Shown here one piece after another: positions 9,857-18,257 of a stretch of DNA of 64,000 nt. The position numbers and the translations under genes were made by a program. Origin of the DNA: JAHEFT01 sp963700705 (GTDB taxonomy: Bacteria > Pseudomonadota > Gammaproteobacteria > Xanthomonadales > SZUA-36); assembly GCA_963700705.1 (NCBI GenBank), contig CAVOYQ010000018.1:62001-126000 (forward strand), written 5' to 3'. The notes under the pieces are model-generated. The model did not search any database, was not told the DNA's origin, and saw only the letters and a list, made by a program, of their open reading frames with translations. Every line of letters begins with the position of its first letter. Within the stretch, counting starts at the first letter, position 1.

Positions 9857-12800
9857 ATGACCACCGGACTGGAATGCCATGCGCTGGTAATCGGCATCGA
9901 TGCCTACACCGACGGTATCGCTCCCTTGCAAAGCGCTGTCCAGGATGCAACGGTGGTCGCTGAACTATTACAAACCGAGCATGGTTATTCGGTGACGACC
10001 ATGCTGAATGAACAGGCCAGCGGCCGTGCAATTGAACGGTTCCTGCGGGAATCGTTACCTGCAAAACTTTCCGGGGAGAGCGCGTTTCTACTTTATTACG
10101 CTGGCCACGGCGTAGCGCATGGCGATGGGTCTGAAGGTCCCCAGGGATACCTGCTGCCGCAGAACGCGCGGCCGAGCGATTCGGATACCTGGCTTTCCAT
10201 GGACACGTTACGCGGAGCACTCGAATTGCTTCCGTGCCGCCACCTGCTGGTGGTGCTGGATTGTTGCTTTGCGGGCGCCTTCCGATGGGCCTCGACACGC
10301 GATGCCATCCTCCTCGGTCAGCCACTTTACGACAGTCAATTCCAAAGATATTTACAAAATGACGCCTGGCAGGCACTCACCTCTGCGGCACACGATCAAC
10401 GAGCCGCCGATGTGACCCCGGGGCGTCACAACCAGCGGGATGCCGAAACCGGCGACGGGCATTCGCCTTTTGCCGCAGCCTTGATCCGAGGATTGTCTGG
10501 GGCGGCAGATTCCGGCCGTGGTGGCTATGAACCCGACGGGGTCATCACCGCCACAGAGTTGTACCAGTTTCTGTTTGAAGAGTTGGTGGTACCCGGGGAA
10601 GAATCAAACCAGACGCCGGGCATCTGGCCTCTGAAGCCGGCCAGCCCGGGGGAGTTTGTATTTCTGAACCCGCAGGCCGCGCTGAACACGCAGCCAGATC
10701 CACCACTCGATGACGACAATAATCCGTGGTTGGGACTGTCGGCCTACTCTGAAATCGAAGCCCCACTGTTCTTTGGTCGCGACAGAATCACAAGAGAATT
10801 GATCGACAAAATTGTCGATTCGCCAGCGCCACACCTGGTTGCCGTCATCGGTGCATCAGGAACCGGAAAATCCAGCGTTGTCAAGGCTGGTGTACTGCCG
10901 AAATTTGCGAGTCCGCCTGAGAACTTGGCTGAGCGCATTGGCCGATGGGCGATTGTGTGTTCGCATCGGCTCGGCGCGGATCCGTTGGTGGCGCTAAACA
11001 ACGCACTGATCGAACTGGCTGCAATAGAAGAGGGCACCCGTAAACTCTTATTTATCGATCAATTCGAAGAGCTGTACACACAGTGTCGAAATGCTGAGGT
11101 GCGCGATCAGTTTCTGGAGAAACTCAGGGCCCTCATTGCAGAAGACAGCAGCACCACGATCCTGCTCACGCTACGCTCGGATTTCGAGCCACAGCTGGCG
11201 AAAAACGGCGCGCTGGCAGATTTGTGGGCCACAGCTCGCATCGTCGTTCCGGCATTTAGCGGCGAAGAGTTGCGCGAGTGCATTGAGGGTCCAGCTGGCG
11301 TGAAGGCCCTGTATTTCGAGCCGGAGGCGCTTATCGGCGAACTCGTTGACGAGGTAATGGCCATGCCCGGTGCCCTGCCAATGTTGTCTTTCGCGCTTGC
11401 TGAAATGTACCGGTGTGCCCAGGTGCGTCGCCGCAATAGCGGTTCGACTGACCGTGCACTGATGCGTGAGGACTATGAAACAACAGGTGGGGTAGTTGGC
11501 TCGCTGCACAAGCGTGCAAGCGCCCTGTTTGACGCGAGTTCACCCGCAACCCAGGCAAGCATCCAGCGCATATTTTTGCGCATGCTCGCGCAAGACGGCG
11601 CGCGGCTCACGCGCAGGCGCATTGAGTTGGCAGAACTCGTGTATGCAGATGCCGAGGAGCAGGCCCGCGTAGATCGGGTCACGGCTGACTATGTGGCAGC
11701 ACGCCTTCTGGTCCTCGATTCCGATTCGATCGAACCGGCCCATGACACCTTGGTGGTCGCCTGGGACAAACTGCTCGAGTGGTTGAGCGAGGCAGGACCA
11801 CAGAACCTGATCCGGGCTGTGTGGCGTGCGGCAACGGATTGGACACAACGCGATGAAGAACCGGGCCTGTCCTGGCATGATGATCCGCGTTTGCCGCTGG
11901 CGTTGTCGAATCGCGACCAACTCAACAAACGCGAACAGCGCTTTATCGACGCCAGTGAGAAACACCGCAGGTGGCGCATCAAGAGGCTTATCGGGGTGGC
12001 TGCGACTATTGGTGTCGTCATACTATCAGTTGCCGCTGTCGCACTGTTTCAGAGGCAGGTTGCGGTGGAGCAACGCGACCGGGCGGAACTGCGTGCCTAC
12101 AATGCAAGCCTGGTAAGTGCTGCAGATATGTTGGAGCGGGACTCAAATCAGGCGGCGGTCTTTCTGGAGTCATCAAAGGACTTTCCGCCTGTGCTTCGTG
12201 ACTTTGCCTGGGGCTACTATCATCGGCTGGCAGATCGCGAACGCCTCCTGTTAGAGGGCCATGCCGGCACTGTCGATGCAGTCGCCTTCTCACCCGATGG
12301 CCGGACGATCGCCTCGGGCAGTTGGGACGAGACGATTCGGTTGTGGGATGTACAATCCGGCCAGCCGCTCGCCACCCTTACAGGGCATGACGGTATCGTG
12401 AGTTCAGTAACCTTCTCGCCCGACGGCAAAACGCTGGCCTCCGGCAGCATGGACGAAACGATTCGGCTGTGGGATGTCGAGACCTTCCAGCCCCGAGCCA
12501 TTGGCGATGAGCACTCCAACACGGTCACTTCCGTCAGCTTCTCGCCGGACGGCAAGCGCCTGGTCTCGGGATCCTGGGACGGAACGATTCGACTCTGGGA
12601 TGCAGCTGATTTGCAGCCGATAGAGGTGCTGATTGGGCACGAAGGTTATGTGGAAGTCGTCGTGTTCTCGCCAGATGGAAGGACACTCGCCTCGGGGGGA
12701 AGGGACAACATGATTCGGCTTTGGGATACCGACACGGGCCAACCCCGCGCCATGCTCCCCGGGCACACCGATAATATTTTTGCCCTCAGCTTCTCGCCCG

Positions 12801-13984
12801 GTGGAGAGCTCCTGGCCTCGAAAAGTGCAGACGATACGATCCGGCTCTGGGATATCCAAAGTGGCGAGAACCTGACCACTCTTACCGGGCATTACAGTTC
12901 AGAGTCTTCCATCGCGTTCTCGCCGGATGGAAGGACTCTTGCCTCGGCCAGCTGGGAAGGGATCGAGATGATTGATGTCCAGAGCGGCGAGATCCGTGCT
13001 GTCCTTACCGGGCACAAAGGTTGGGTCCATTCCATCGACTTCTCTGCTGACGGCGAGACGCTGGCATCTGGAAGTGCCGATGCCACGATTCGGCTATGGA
13101 ATGCCCAAACTGACAAGAACCGTAAGCCACTCATCGGGCACACCAACTGGGTTACATCCGTCGCTCTTTCGCCAGACGGCAAGACCCTCGTATCGGGTAG
13201 CCTGGATCATACCATTCGGTTGTGGGATCCCCAGAGCGGCGAGCACGACGCCATCCTTGCCGAGGGTACCGAGTCGGTTTCTTCCATTGCCCTGTCACCC
13301 GATGGAAATACGCTGGCTCTGCTGGGGTGGCAGAAGATTTGGCTGTGGGATATTCAGAGAGACCAGATTCGCGTCCCACTGGATGGACATGCTTTTAGTG
13401 TTACTTCCGCCGCTTTTTCGCCCGATGGAAAAATCCTGGCTTCCGGCGGTCTGGATTTCACTGTACGGCTGTGGGATACCCAGAGCGGCCAACCCCTTGC
13501 CACGCTTCCGCATAGCAAGCACGTTGATTTCGTCGTTTTCTCGCCAGACGGTAAAACCGTCGCGTCCGTCAGCAGGGACGACGCGATATGGCTTTGGGAC
13601 ACTGATACGGGTGAGATCAACACCTCGCTCACAGGGCACACTAAAGTGGATGCGATTGCCTTCTCACCCAGCGGCAAGACCCTGGCCTCAGGCAGTAAGG
13701 ACAACACGATTTGGTTGTGGGACACTCAGACCAGCGAGCCTTTCGCCACCCTTACCGGGCACACCGGCCCGGTTCGCTCAGTCGTTTTCTCACCCGACGG
13801 CAAGACTCTCGCTTCTGGCAGTGCGGATAATACGATTCGGCTCTGGGATGCCACCTCTGGTCAGATCCGTGGAATCTTAACCGGGCACACTGAGCAGGTT
13901 CTGGAGGTCGCCTTCTCGCCAGACGGCAAAACCCTGGTCTCGGGCAGTGCAGACAACACGATTCGACTGTGGCATTCCGAGTGA
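9857..13984 (+). CDS. Caspase-like protease / STAND NTPase / transmembrane / WD40 repeat protein
   Basis: A single 1375-residue protein with four parts. Residues 1 to about 250 are a peptidase C14 (caspase/metacaspase) domain: ALVIGIDAYTD, the catalytic His84 in LLYYAGHGVA, and D135-C136-C137 in LVVLDCCFAGAF, with C137 the likely nucleophile. Residues about 295-700 are an nSTAND1-type NTPase: FFGRDRITREL, Walker A GASGTGKSS at 332-340, Walker B LLFIDQFEELY. Residues about 711-731 form one transmembrane helix. Residues about 795-1375 hold 14 WD40 repeats (FSPDGKTLASGSADNTIRLW type), enough for two seven-blade propellers. Such architectures are predicted sensor-effector proteins for regulated cell death or phage defence; that role is inferred. 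It stands alone in a segment bounded by tRNA-derived repeats. Confidence 0.92.
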   Translation: MTTGLECHALVIGIDAYTDGIAPLQSAVQDATVVAELLQTEHGYSVTTMLNEQASGRAIERFLRESLPAKLSGESAFLLYYAGHGVAHGDGSEGPQGYLLPQNARPSDSDTWLSMDTLRGALELLPCRHLLVVLDCCFAGAFRWASTRDAILLGQPLYDSQFQRYLQNDAWQALTSAAHDQRAADVTPGRHNQRDAETGDGHSPFAAALIRGLSGAADSGRGGYEPDGVITATELYQFLFEELVVPGEESNQTPGIWPLKPASPGEFVFLNPQAALNTQPDPPLDDDNNPWLGLSAYSEIEAPLFFGRDRITRELIDKIVDSPAPHLVAVIGASGTGKSSVVKAGVLPKFASPPENLAERIGRWAIVCSHRLGADPLVALNNALIELAAIEEGTRKLLFIDQFEELYTQCRNAEVRDQFLEKLRALIAEDSSTTILLTLRSDFEPQLAKNGALADLWATARIVVPAFSGEELRECIEGPAGVKALYFEPEALIGELVDEVMAMPGALPMLSFALAEMYRCAQVRRRNSGSTDRALMREDYETTGGVVGSLHKRASALFDASSPATQASIQRIFLRMLAQDGARLTRRRIELAELVYADAEEQARVDRVTADYVAARLLVLDSDSIEPAHDTLVVAWDKLLEWLSEAGPQNLIRAVWRAATDWTQRDEEPGLSWHDDPRLPLALSNRDQLNKREQRFIDASEKHRRWRIKRLIGVAATIGVVILSVAAVALFQRQVAVEQRDRAELRAYNASLVSAADMLERDSNQAAVFLESSKDFPPVLRDFAWGYYHRLADRERLLLEGHAGTVDAVAFSPDGRTIASGSWDETIRLWDVQSGQPLATLTGHDGIVSSVTFSPDGKTLASGSMDETIRLWDVETFQPRAIGDEHSNTVTSVSFSPDGKRLVSGSWDGTIRLWDAADLQPIEVLIGHEGYVEVVVFSPDGRTLASGGRDNMIRLWDTDTGQPRAMLPGHTDNIFALSFSPGGELLASKSADDTIRLWDIQSGENLTTLTGHYSSESSIAFSPDGRTLASASWEGIEMIDVQSGEIRAVLTGHKGWVHSIDFSADGETLASGSADATIRLWNAQTDKNRKPLIGHTNWVTSVALSPDGKTLVSGSLDHTIRLWDPQSGEHDAILAEGTESVSSIALSPDGNTLALLGWQKIWLWDIQRDQIRVPLDGHAFSVTSAAFSPDGKILASGGLDFTVRLWDTQSGQPLATLPHSKHVDFVVFSPDGKTVASVSRDDAIWLWDTDTGEINTSLTGHTKVDAIAFSPSGKTLASGSKDNTIWLWDTQTSEPFATLTGHTGPVRSVVFSPDGKTLASGSADNTIRLWDATSGQIRGILTGHTEQVLEVAFSPDGKTLVSGSADNTIRLWHSE

Positions 13985-14021
13985 GTGGGCCAGGTATCGG
14001 CGGCAGAGCCCAGCTAGTTCG

Positions 14022-14282
14022 TTAACTTTTACTGCCCATCGGGATTTTCGGTGCGAAAAACGTATATGCAACCAACAACAGGCCAGCGTAAGTACCGTTG
14101 TTCCGGCTGAGATGTTCCGCGGAACTCATGGAATTGGCCCACACGCAAAAGGCACCGACTGATACCAGCAACTGCACGAGGTTGGTAAATTCAAAGTAAC
14201 CCGCAGGTAAAAAAAAGTTGCGAATACGCCAAACAAAAACGTCAGCGGGGCCAGGGCCCACCATTTTTTGCCGGTGTGACAT
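14022..14282 (-). CDS. Small membrane protein, hypothetical, probably with two compensating homopolymer errors
   Basis: An open frame of 86 codons. The second half is clearly membrane-like (FTNLVQLLVSVGAFCVWANS, then GLLLVAYTFFAPKIPMG). As written the first 30 residues look non-coding. Removing one A from the A6 run and adding one T to the T8 run (minus strand) turns them into a hydrophobic KWWALAPLTFLFGVFATFFL segment leading smoothly into PAGYFEF. That gives a three- or four-helix protein starting at the ATG at 14282. The reading frame runs across the right-hand copy of the tRNA repeat. No family recognised; existence likely, function unknown. Confidence 0.5.
   Translation of the reverse strand: MSHRQKMVGPGPADVFVWRIRNFFLPAGYFEFTNLVQLLVSVGAFCVWANSMSSAEHLSRNNGTYAGLLLVAYTFFAPKIPMGSKS
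14252..14268 (+). repeat. Direct repeat (att-like), right copy of tRNA-Ile2 3' end
   Basis: Identical over 17 bases to 9444-9460. It contains the tRNA acceptor 3' strand and CCA but no remaining tRNA body, as expected for the distal att site of an element inserted at the tRNA. It lies 48 bases before the sps start. Confidence 0.6.
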
Positions 14283-14315
14283 CAGAACCGAAGTCCGATA
14301 AGATGAAACGTTGTT

Positions 14316-16461
14316 ATGTCATCTGAAAATTCCAGGCTCTACATTCTTTTAGTCAGTATCCACGGATTGATTCGGGGCCATGATCTCGAACTTGGCCGCG
14401 ACGCCGATACCGGCGGACAGACCCTGTACGTCGTGGAATTGGCGCGCGCCCTTGGGGACCGGGATGATGTCGAGCGCGTAGACCTGGTGACCCGGCGGGT
14501 CGTGGATCCTGCCGTCAGCGAAGACTACGCACAAGCCGAAGAAGCGCTGTCGGACAAGGTACGCATCATACGCATCGATGCCGGCCCCGACGACTATATC
14601 CCCAAGGAGCAATTGTGGGATCACCTGGACAGCTTTACCGACAACCTGGTGGACTGGATTCGTGAACAGCCCCGCGTGCCGGACATCGTGCACAGTCATT
14701 ACGCAGATGCCGGTTACGTCGGCGTGCGATTGGCCAACCTGACGGCCATTCCACTGGTTCATACCGGCCACTCCCTGGGCCGCGATAAGCGCAAGCAACT
14801 GCTGGCCAAGGGACTGTCCGCGGAGGAAATCGAGACCACCTACCACATGAGCCGCCGCATTGATGCGGAGGAGGAGTTACTGGCCAACGCCGACCTGGTC
14901 ATTACCAGCACCGGCAACGAAATCGAGTCGCAGTACGGTTTGTACAACTACTACGATCCGGCCTGCATGACGGTCATTCCTCCCGGCACCAACCTGGAAC
15001 GCTATCATCCGCCAGCTGAAGGCGAGGCATCGGACTACCCGGAAAAGCTGAGGCCATTCCTGACGAATCCGGACAAGCCCCTGGTTATGGCACTCTCCCG
15101 TCCGGACGAGCGCAAGAACCTGCCGGTACTTTTGCAGGCATTTCATCATTCTGAGCGCTTACGTGACGCGGCCAACCTGTTGCTGATCGCTGGTAACCGG
15201 GACGATGTGCGTGATCTCGAAGCCGGCGCGCAATCGGTCCTCACGCAGATTCTGCTGGATATCGATGCCTATGACCTTTACGGTCAGGTTGCCATACCCA
15301 AACACCATGAAATGGATGAGATCCCCGAGGTGTACCGCGCCGTAGCGGTTTCCGGCGGGGTTTTCGTCAACCCGGCATTGACCGAACCGTTCGGCCTGAC
15401 CTTGCTGGAGGCCGCAGCCAGCGGCCTGCCGCTGGTTGCGACAGAAAATGGCGGCCCGGTCGACATCATTTCCAATTGCGAAAACGGAATACTGATCAAC
15501 CCCCTCGATCCTCCCGCGATCGCCGATGCCCTGCTCAGCCTGTTGACAGACAGGACGCGATGGGAGGAAGCAGCGAGGAACGGGATCAAAGGCGTGAACC
15601 ACCATTACACCTGGCAGGCACATGCGGCCGCATACATGGAAAAACTCCACGAGCCTGTGCAGAAATCCGCGCCGGGAGCCGACGGCCTGGCTGGCCAGCC
15701 AGGCGGCCAGTTACCGTGACCGCGCCATTTTCACCGATATTGACCAGACTCTGCTGGGCGATACCGCGGCGCTCCAGGCCTTGACCAAAACGCTTCGCGA
15801 ATACCATCGGCGGGTTACTTTCGGGATCGTTTCCGGGCGGCGTTTCGAGTCCGTGCTGGCGGTCTTGAAGAAACACGATGTCCCGGTGCCCGATGTGCTG
15901 ATCAGTAGCCTGGGAACCCGTATTCATTACGGTTTGAACCTGACCGAGGACAGTTACTGGACCGATCATGTCGATCACGACTGGAATCTGCAGCGCATCC
16001 GCCGTGTCCTGGACGAATTGCCGGGCCTTAAATTGCAACCCAGGGAAAAACAAAGCCGCTTCAAGATTTCCTACTACTACGATCCCGGGTTGGCGCCTTC
16101 GACTGATGAAATCACCCAGCGCCTGCACCAGCACGAATTGAACGCCAACGTCATCGTGTCTTTCGGACAATTCCTGGATATCGTTCCTACCCGGGCTTCC
16201 AAGGGCCAGGCGCTTCGTTACGCGGCGCTGCGGCTGGGAATTCCGCTGGAAAATATCCTGGTGGCCGGCGGCTCAGGCGCCGACGAGGGCATGATACGCG
16301 GCAACACGTTGGCCGTCGTGGTAGCGAACCGGCACGGGGAAGAACTTTCCGGCCTGATCGATATCGAACGCGTCTATTTTTCGGACAAGCCGCATGCCGC
16401 CGGCCTGCTGGATGCCATTGACCACTATGGCTTTCTCGACGGTGTGTCTTCGGGCCGGTAA
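14316..16461 (+). CDS. sps: Sucrose-phosphate synthase, GT-B domain plus HAD domain, one frameshift
   Basis: Makes sucrose-6-phosphate from a nucleotide-glucose and fructose-6-phosphate. Residues 1 to about 450 form a GT4 glycosyltransferase: LVSIHGLIRGHDLELGRDAD, DTGGQTLYVVELARAL, DIVHSHYADAGYVG, SRPDERKNLPVLLQAF, and the E-x7-E motif in EPFGLTLLEAAASG. The frame then slips by one extra base (between about 15640 and 15719; the first frame stops at 15719). It continues as a HAD hydrolase-like domain, DRAIFTDIDQTLLGD to the stop at 16461. The joined protein is about 714 residues, matching bifunctional-looking bacterial SPS enzymes. First gene of an sps-spp-fruK-ams operon. Confidence 0.88.
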
Positions 16462-17336
16462 TGCAGGACAAGTACCTGATATGCACTGATCTGGACCGCA
16501 CGTTGATACCTAACGGTCCCGCCAGCGAGTCTCCCGCAGCTGAGCGGCTGTTTGCCGCATTGACGGCGCAACCCAACGTGACGCTGGCCTACGTCAGCGG
16601 CCGGCACCGGGCCCTGGTTGAAGATGCGATGGCGAAATTTCACTTGCCGCTGCCCGATTTCGTTATCGGCGATGTCGGCACTACCCTTTATCGCGTGGAG
16701 TCAGAACAAACCTGGCACCGGGACGAATCCTGGGAACAGTCGATCGCCGGGGATTGGAGCGGTCTTGGGCACAGCGACCTGGCGGACTTGCTGTCGAGCG
16801 TGCCCGGTTTGCGCCTGCAGGAGCCCTCCAAACAGAACCGCTTCAAGCTCAGTTACTACGTCGACGACGGCGCGGATACAGTAGTCCTCCAGCGAATGCT
16901 GGCCAGCCAACTCGAGAAAGCGGGGGTGCGTGCGCGACAGGTATCGAGCAGGGATGACATCAGTGGCGCGGGCCTGTTGGATGTACTGCCACGACGGGCA
17001 TCGAAACGCCACGCCATCGAAGCCCTGATGGAGATCGAGGGTTTCAGGCTGGGCCAGACCGTGTTTTGTGGCGACAGCGGAAACGACCTGGAAGTGCTCG
17101 TCAGCCCCATTCCGGCGGTGCTGGTGGCCAACGCCCGGCCCGAGGTCAAGCAGCAAGCGGTTTTGCTCGCGGAGCAAGCGGGCTTCGAAACCCGATTGTA
17201 CATAGCCCAAGGCGGTTTCCTGGACATGAACGGAAATTACCGTGGCGGTATGCTGGAGGGAATTGCCCACTACCATCCGGCCCTCGGGGAATGGTTGGAA
17301 AGGGAGGCAGACTGTGCCCCGGGAGCCATGGCATGA
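16461..17336 (+). CDS. spp: Sucrose-6-phosphate phosphatase-like HAD hydrolase
   Basis: A 291-residue HAD-IIB enzyme expected to remove the phosphate from sucrose-6-phosphate. The nucleophile motif TDLDRTLIP gives D10 and D12; the later motifs are YVSGRHRALVEDAM, a conserved lysine in RRASKRHAIEALM, and CGDSGNDLEVL for Mg binding. The start overlaps the sps stop (TAATG) and the stop overlaps the kinase start (ATGA), so translation is probably coupled. Substrate is assigned from context and similarity to SPP; mannosylfructose-phosphate phosphatases are close relatives and cannot be fully excluded. Confidence 0.88.
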   Translation: MQDKYLICTDLDRTLIPNGPASESPAAERLFAALTAQPNVTLAYVSGRHRALVEDAMAKFHLPLPDFVIGDVGTTLYRVESEQTWHRDESWEQSIAGDWSGLGHSDLADLLSSVPGLRLQEPSKQNRFKLSYYVDDGADTVVLQRMLASQLEKAGVRARQVSSRDDISGAGLLDVLPRRASKRHAIEALMEIEGFRLGQTVFCGDSGNDLEVLVSPIPAVLVANARPEVKQQAVLLAEQAGFETRLYIAQGGFLDMNGNYRGGMLEGIAHYHPALGEWLEREADCAPGAMA

Positions 17337-18241
17337 CCGCCAGGCCCTGCATATTCGGCGAGGTGCTTTTTGACCATTTTCCGGATGGAAGGCGCGTACT
17401 CGGAGGGGCCCCATTCAACGTGGCCTGGCATTTGCAGGCTTTCGGCGAGTCACCCTTCATGGTCAGTAAGGTGGGTGCAGATGAAGATGCTGCTGCCGTG
17501 AAGACCCTCATGTCAGATTGGGGGATGGATCCAGGCGGAGTCGGCTTAGATCCTTCGTTACCCACTGGACGGGTTCGCGTGCAGTTTGAACAGAATGAGC
17601 CAGGATACGACATCGTTCACCCGTCTGCCTGGGACTCCATCGAGGTTCCGGCCCACTTGCCCCGGTTCAGCTTGTTGTATCACGGCAGCCTCGCGCTACG
17701 CAGCGCGAAATCCCGCCGCAGTTGTGAGGCATTGCGTGAGAAAGCGCTTGCTGATCAGGCGATCGTCTTCGTCGACGTGAACCTGCGCGAACCGTGGTGG
17801 AACCGCGCCGAAGTTCTCCATTCACTGAAAGGTGCGGACTGGGTCAAGCTGAACAACGGGGAACTCGATGTTTTGTCGCCGGGTTCCGGGGAATGGGAGC
17901 TGCGCGCCAGGGCCATGCTGGAATCGTTCGGCTTGAACGGGATCCTGCTGACCCATGGCTCCAGGGGGGCGGCGCTGTTGACCGCGGAAGGCGATCGTTG
18001 GGAAGCAAAGCCAGAGTCAGGCATCCAGGTCAGGGATACGGTGGGTGCCGGGGATGCCATGGCTTCGGTGATGATTCTTGGCCTTTTGCAGGGCTGGGAT
18101 TTGAAAAGCAGCCTGGATCGGGCCCAGGCGCTGGCCTCTGCGATCGTCGGCCGCCGTGGCGCAACCGTGCCGGAAACATCCTTTTATCGTCAATTCATGC
18201 GCTCCTGGTTGCTCGATGCCGGGCATCCGCACAGCAACTAA
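17333..18241 (+). CDS. PfkB-family carbohydrate kinase, probable fructokinase
   Basis: A 302-residue ribokinase-fold sugar kinase. The N-terminal glycine-rich motif is LGGAPFNVAWHLQAFG and the C-terminal signature is VRDTVGAGDAMAS, whose GAGD Asp is the catalytic base. The ATG at 17333 overlaps the spp stop; a longer open frame upstream lies inside spp and is ignored. In the sucrose operon of Methylomicrobium alcaliphilum the third gene is a fructokinase (fruK), which recycles fructose released by amylosucrase to fructose-6-phosphate. The same job is inferred here. Confidence 0.85.
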   Translation: MTARPCIFGEVLFDHFPDGRRVLGGAPFNVAWHLQAFGESPFMVSKVGADEDAAAVKTLMSDWGMDPGGVGLDPSLPTGRVRVQFEQNEPGYDIVHPSAWDSIEVPAHLPRFSLLYHGSLALRSAKSRRSCEALREKALADQAIVFVDVNLREPWWNRAEVLHSLKGADWVKLNNGELDVLSPGSGEWELRARAMLESFGLNGILLTHGSRGAALLTAEGDRWEAKPESGIQVRDTVGAGDAMASVMILGLLQGWDLKSSLDRAQALASAIVGRRGATVPETSFYRQFMRSWLLDAGHPHSN

Positions 18242-18257
18242 CAAACCCTGGGAAATT

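Noticed and set aside
12018..13880. Several long open frames on both strands across the WD40 region
   Set aside because: They arise from the repeated DNA of the WD40 repeats in other frames and show only periodic, low-complexity peptides.
12239..13984. Considered a CRISPR-like or tandem-repeat DNA array
   Set aside because: The roughly 125-bp period is explained by WD40 coding repeats with diverged spacing and no identical short repeats with unique spacers.
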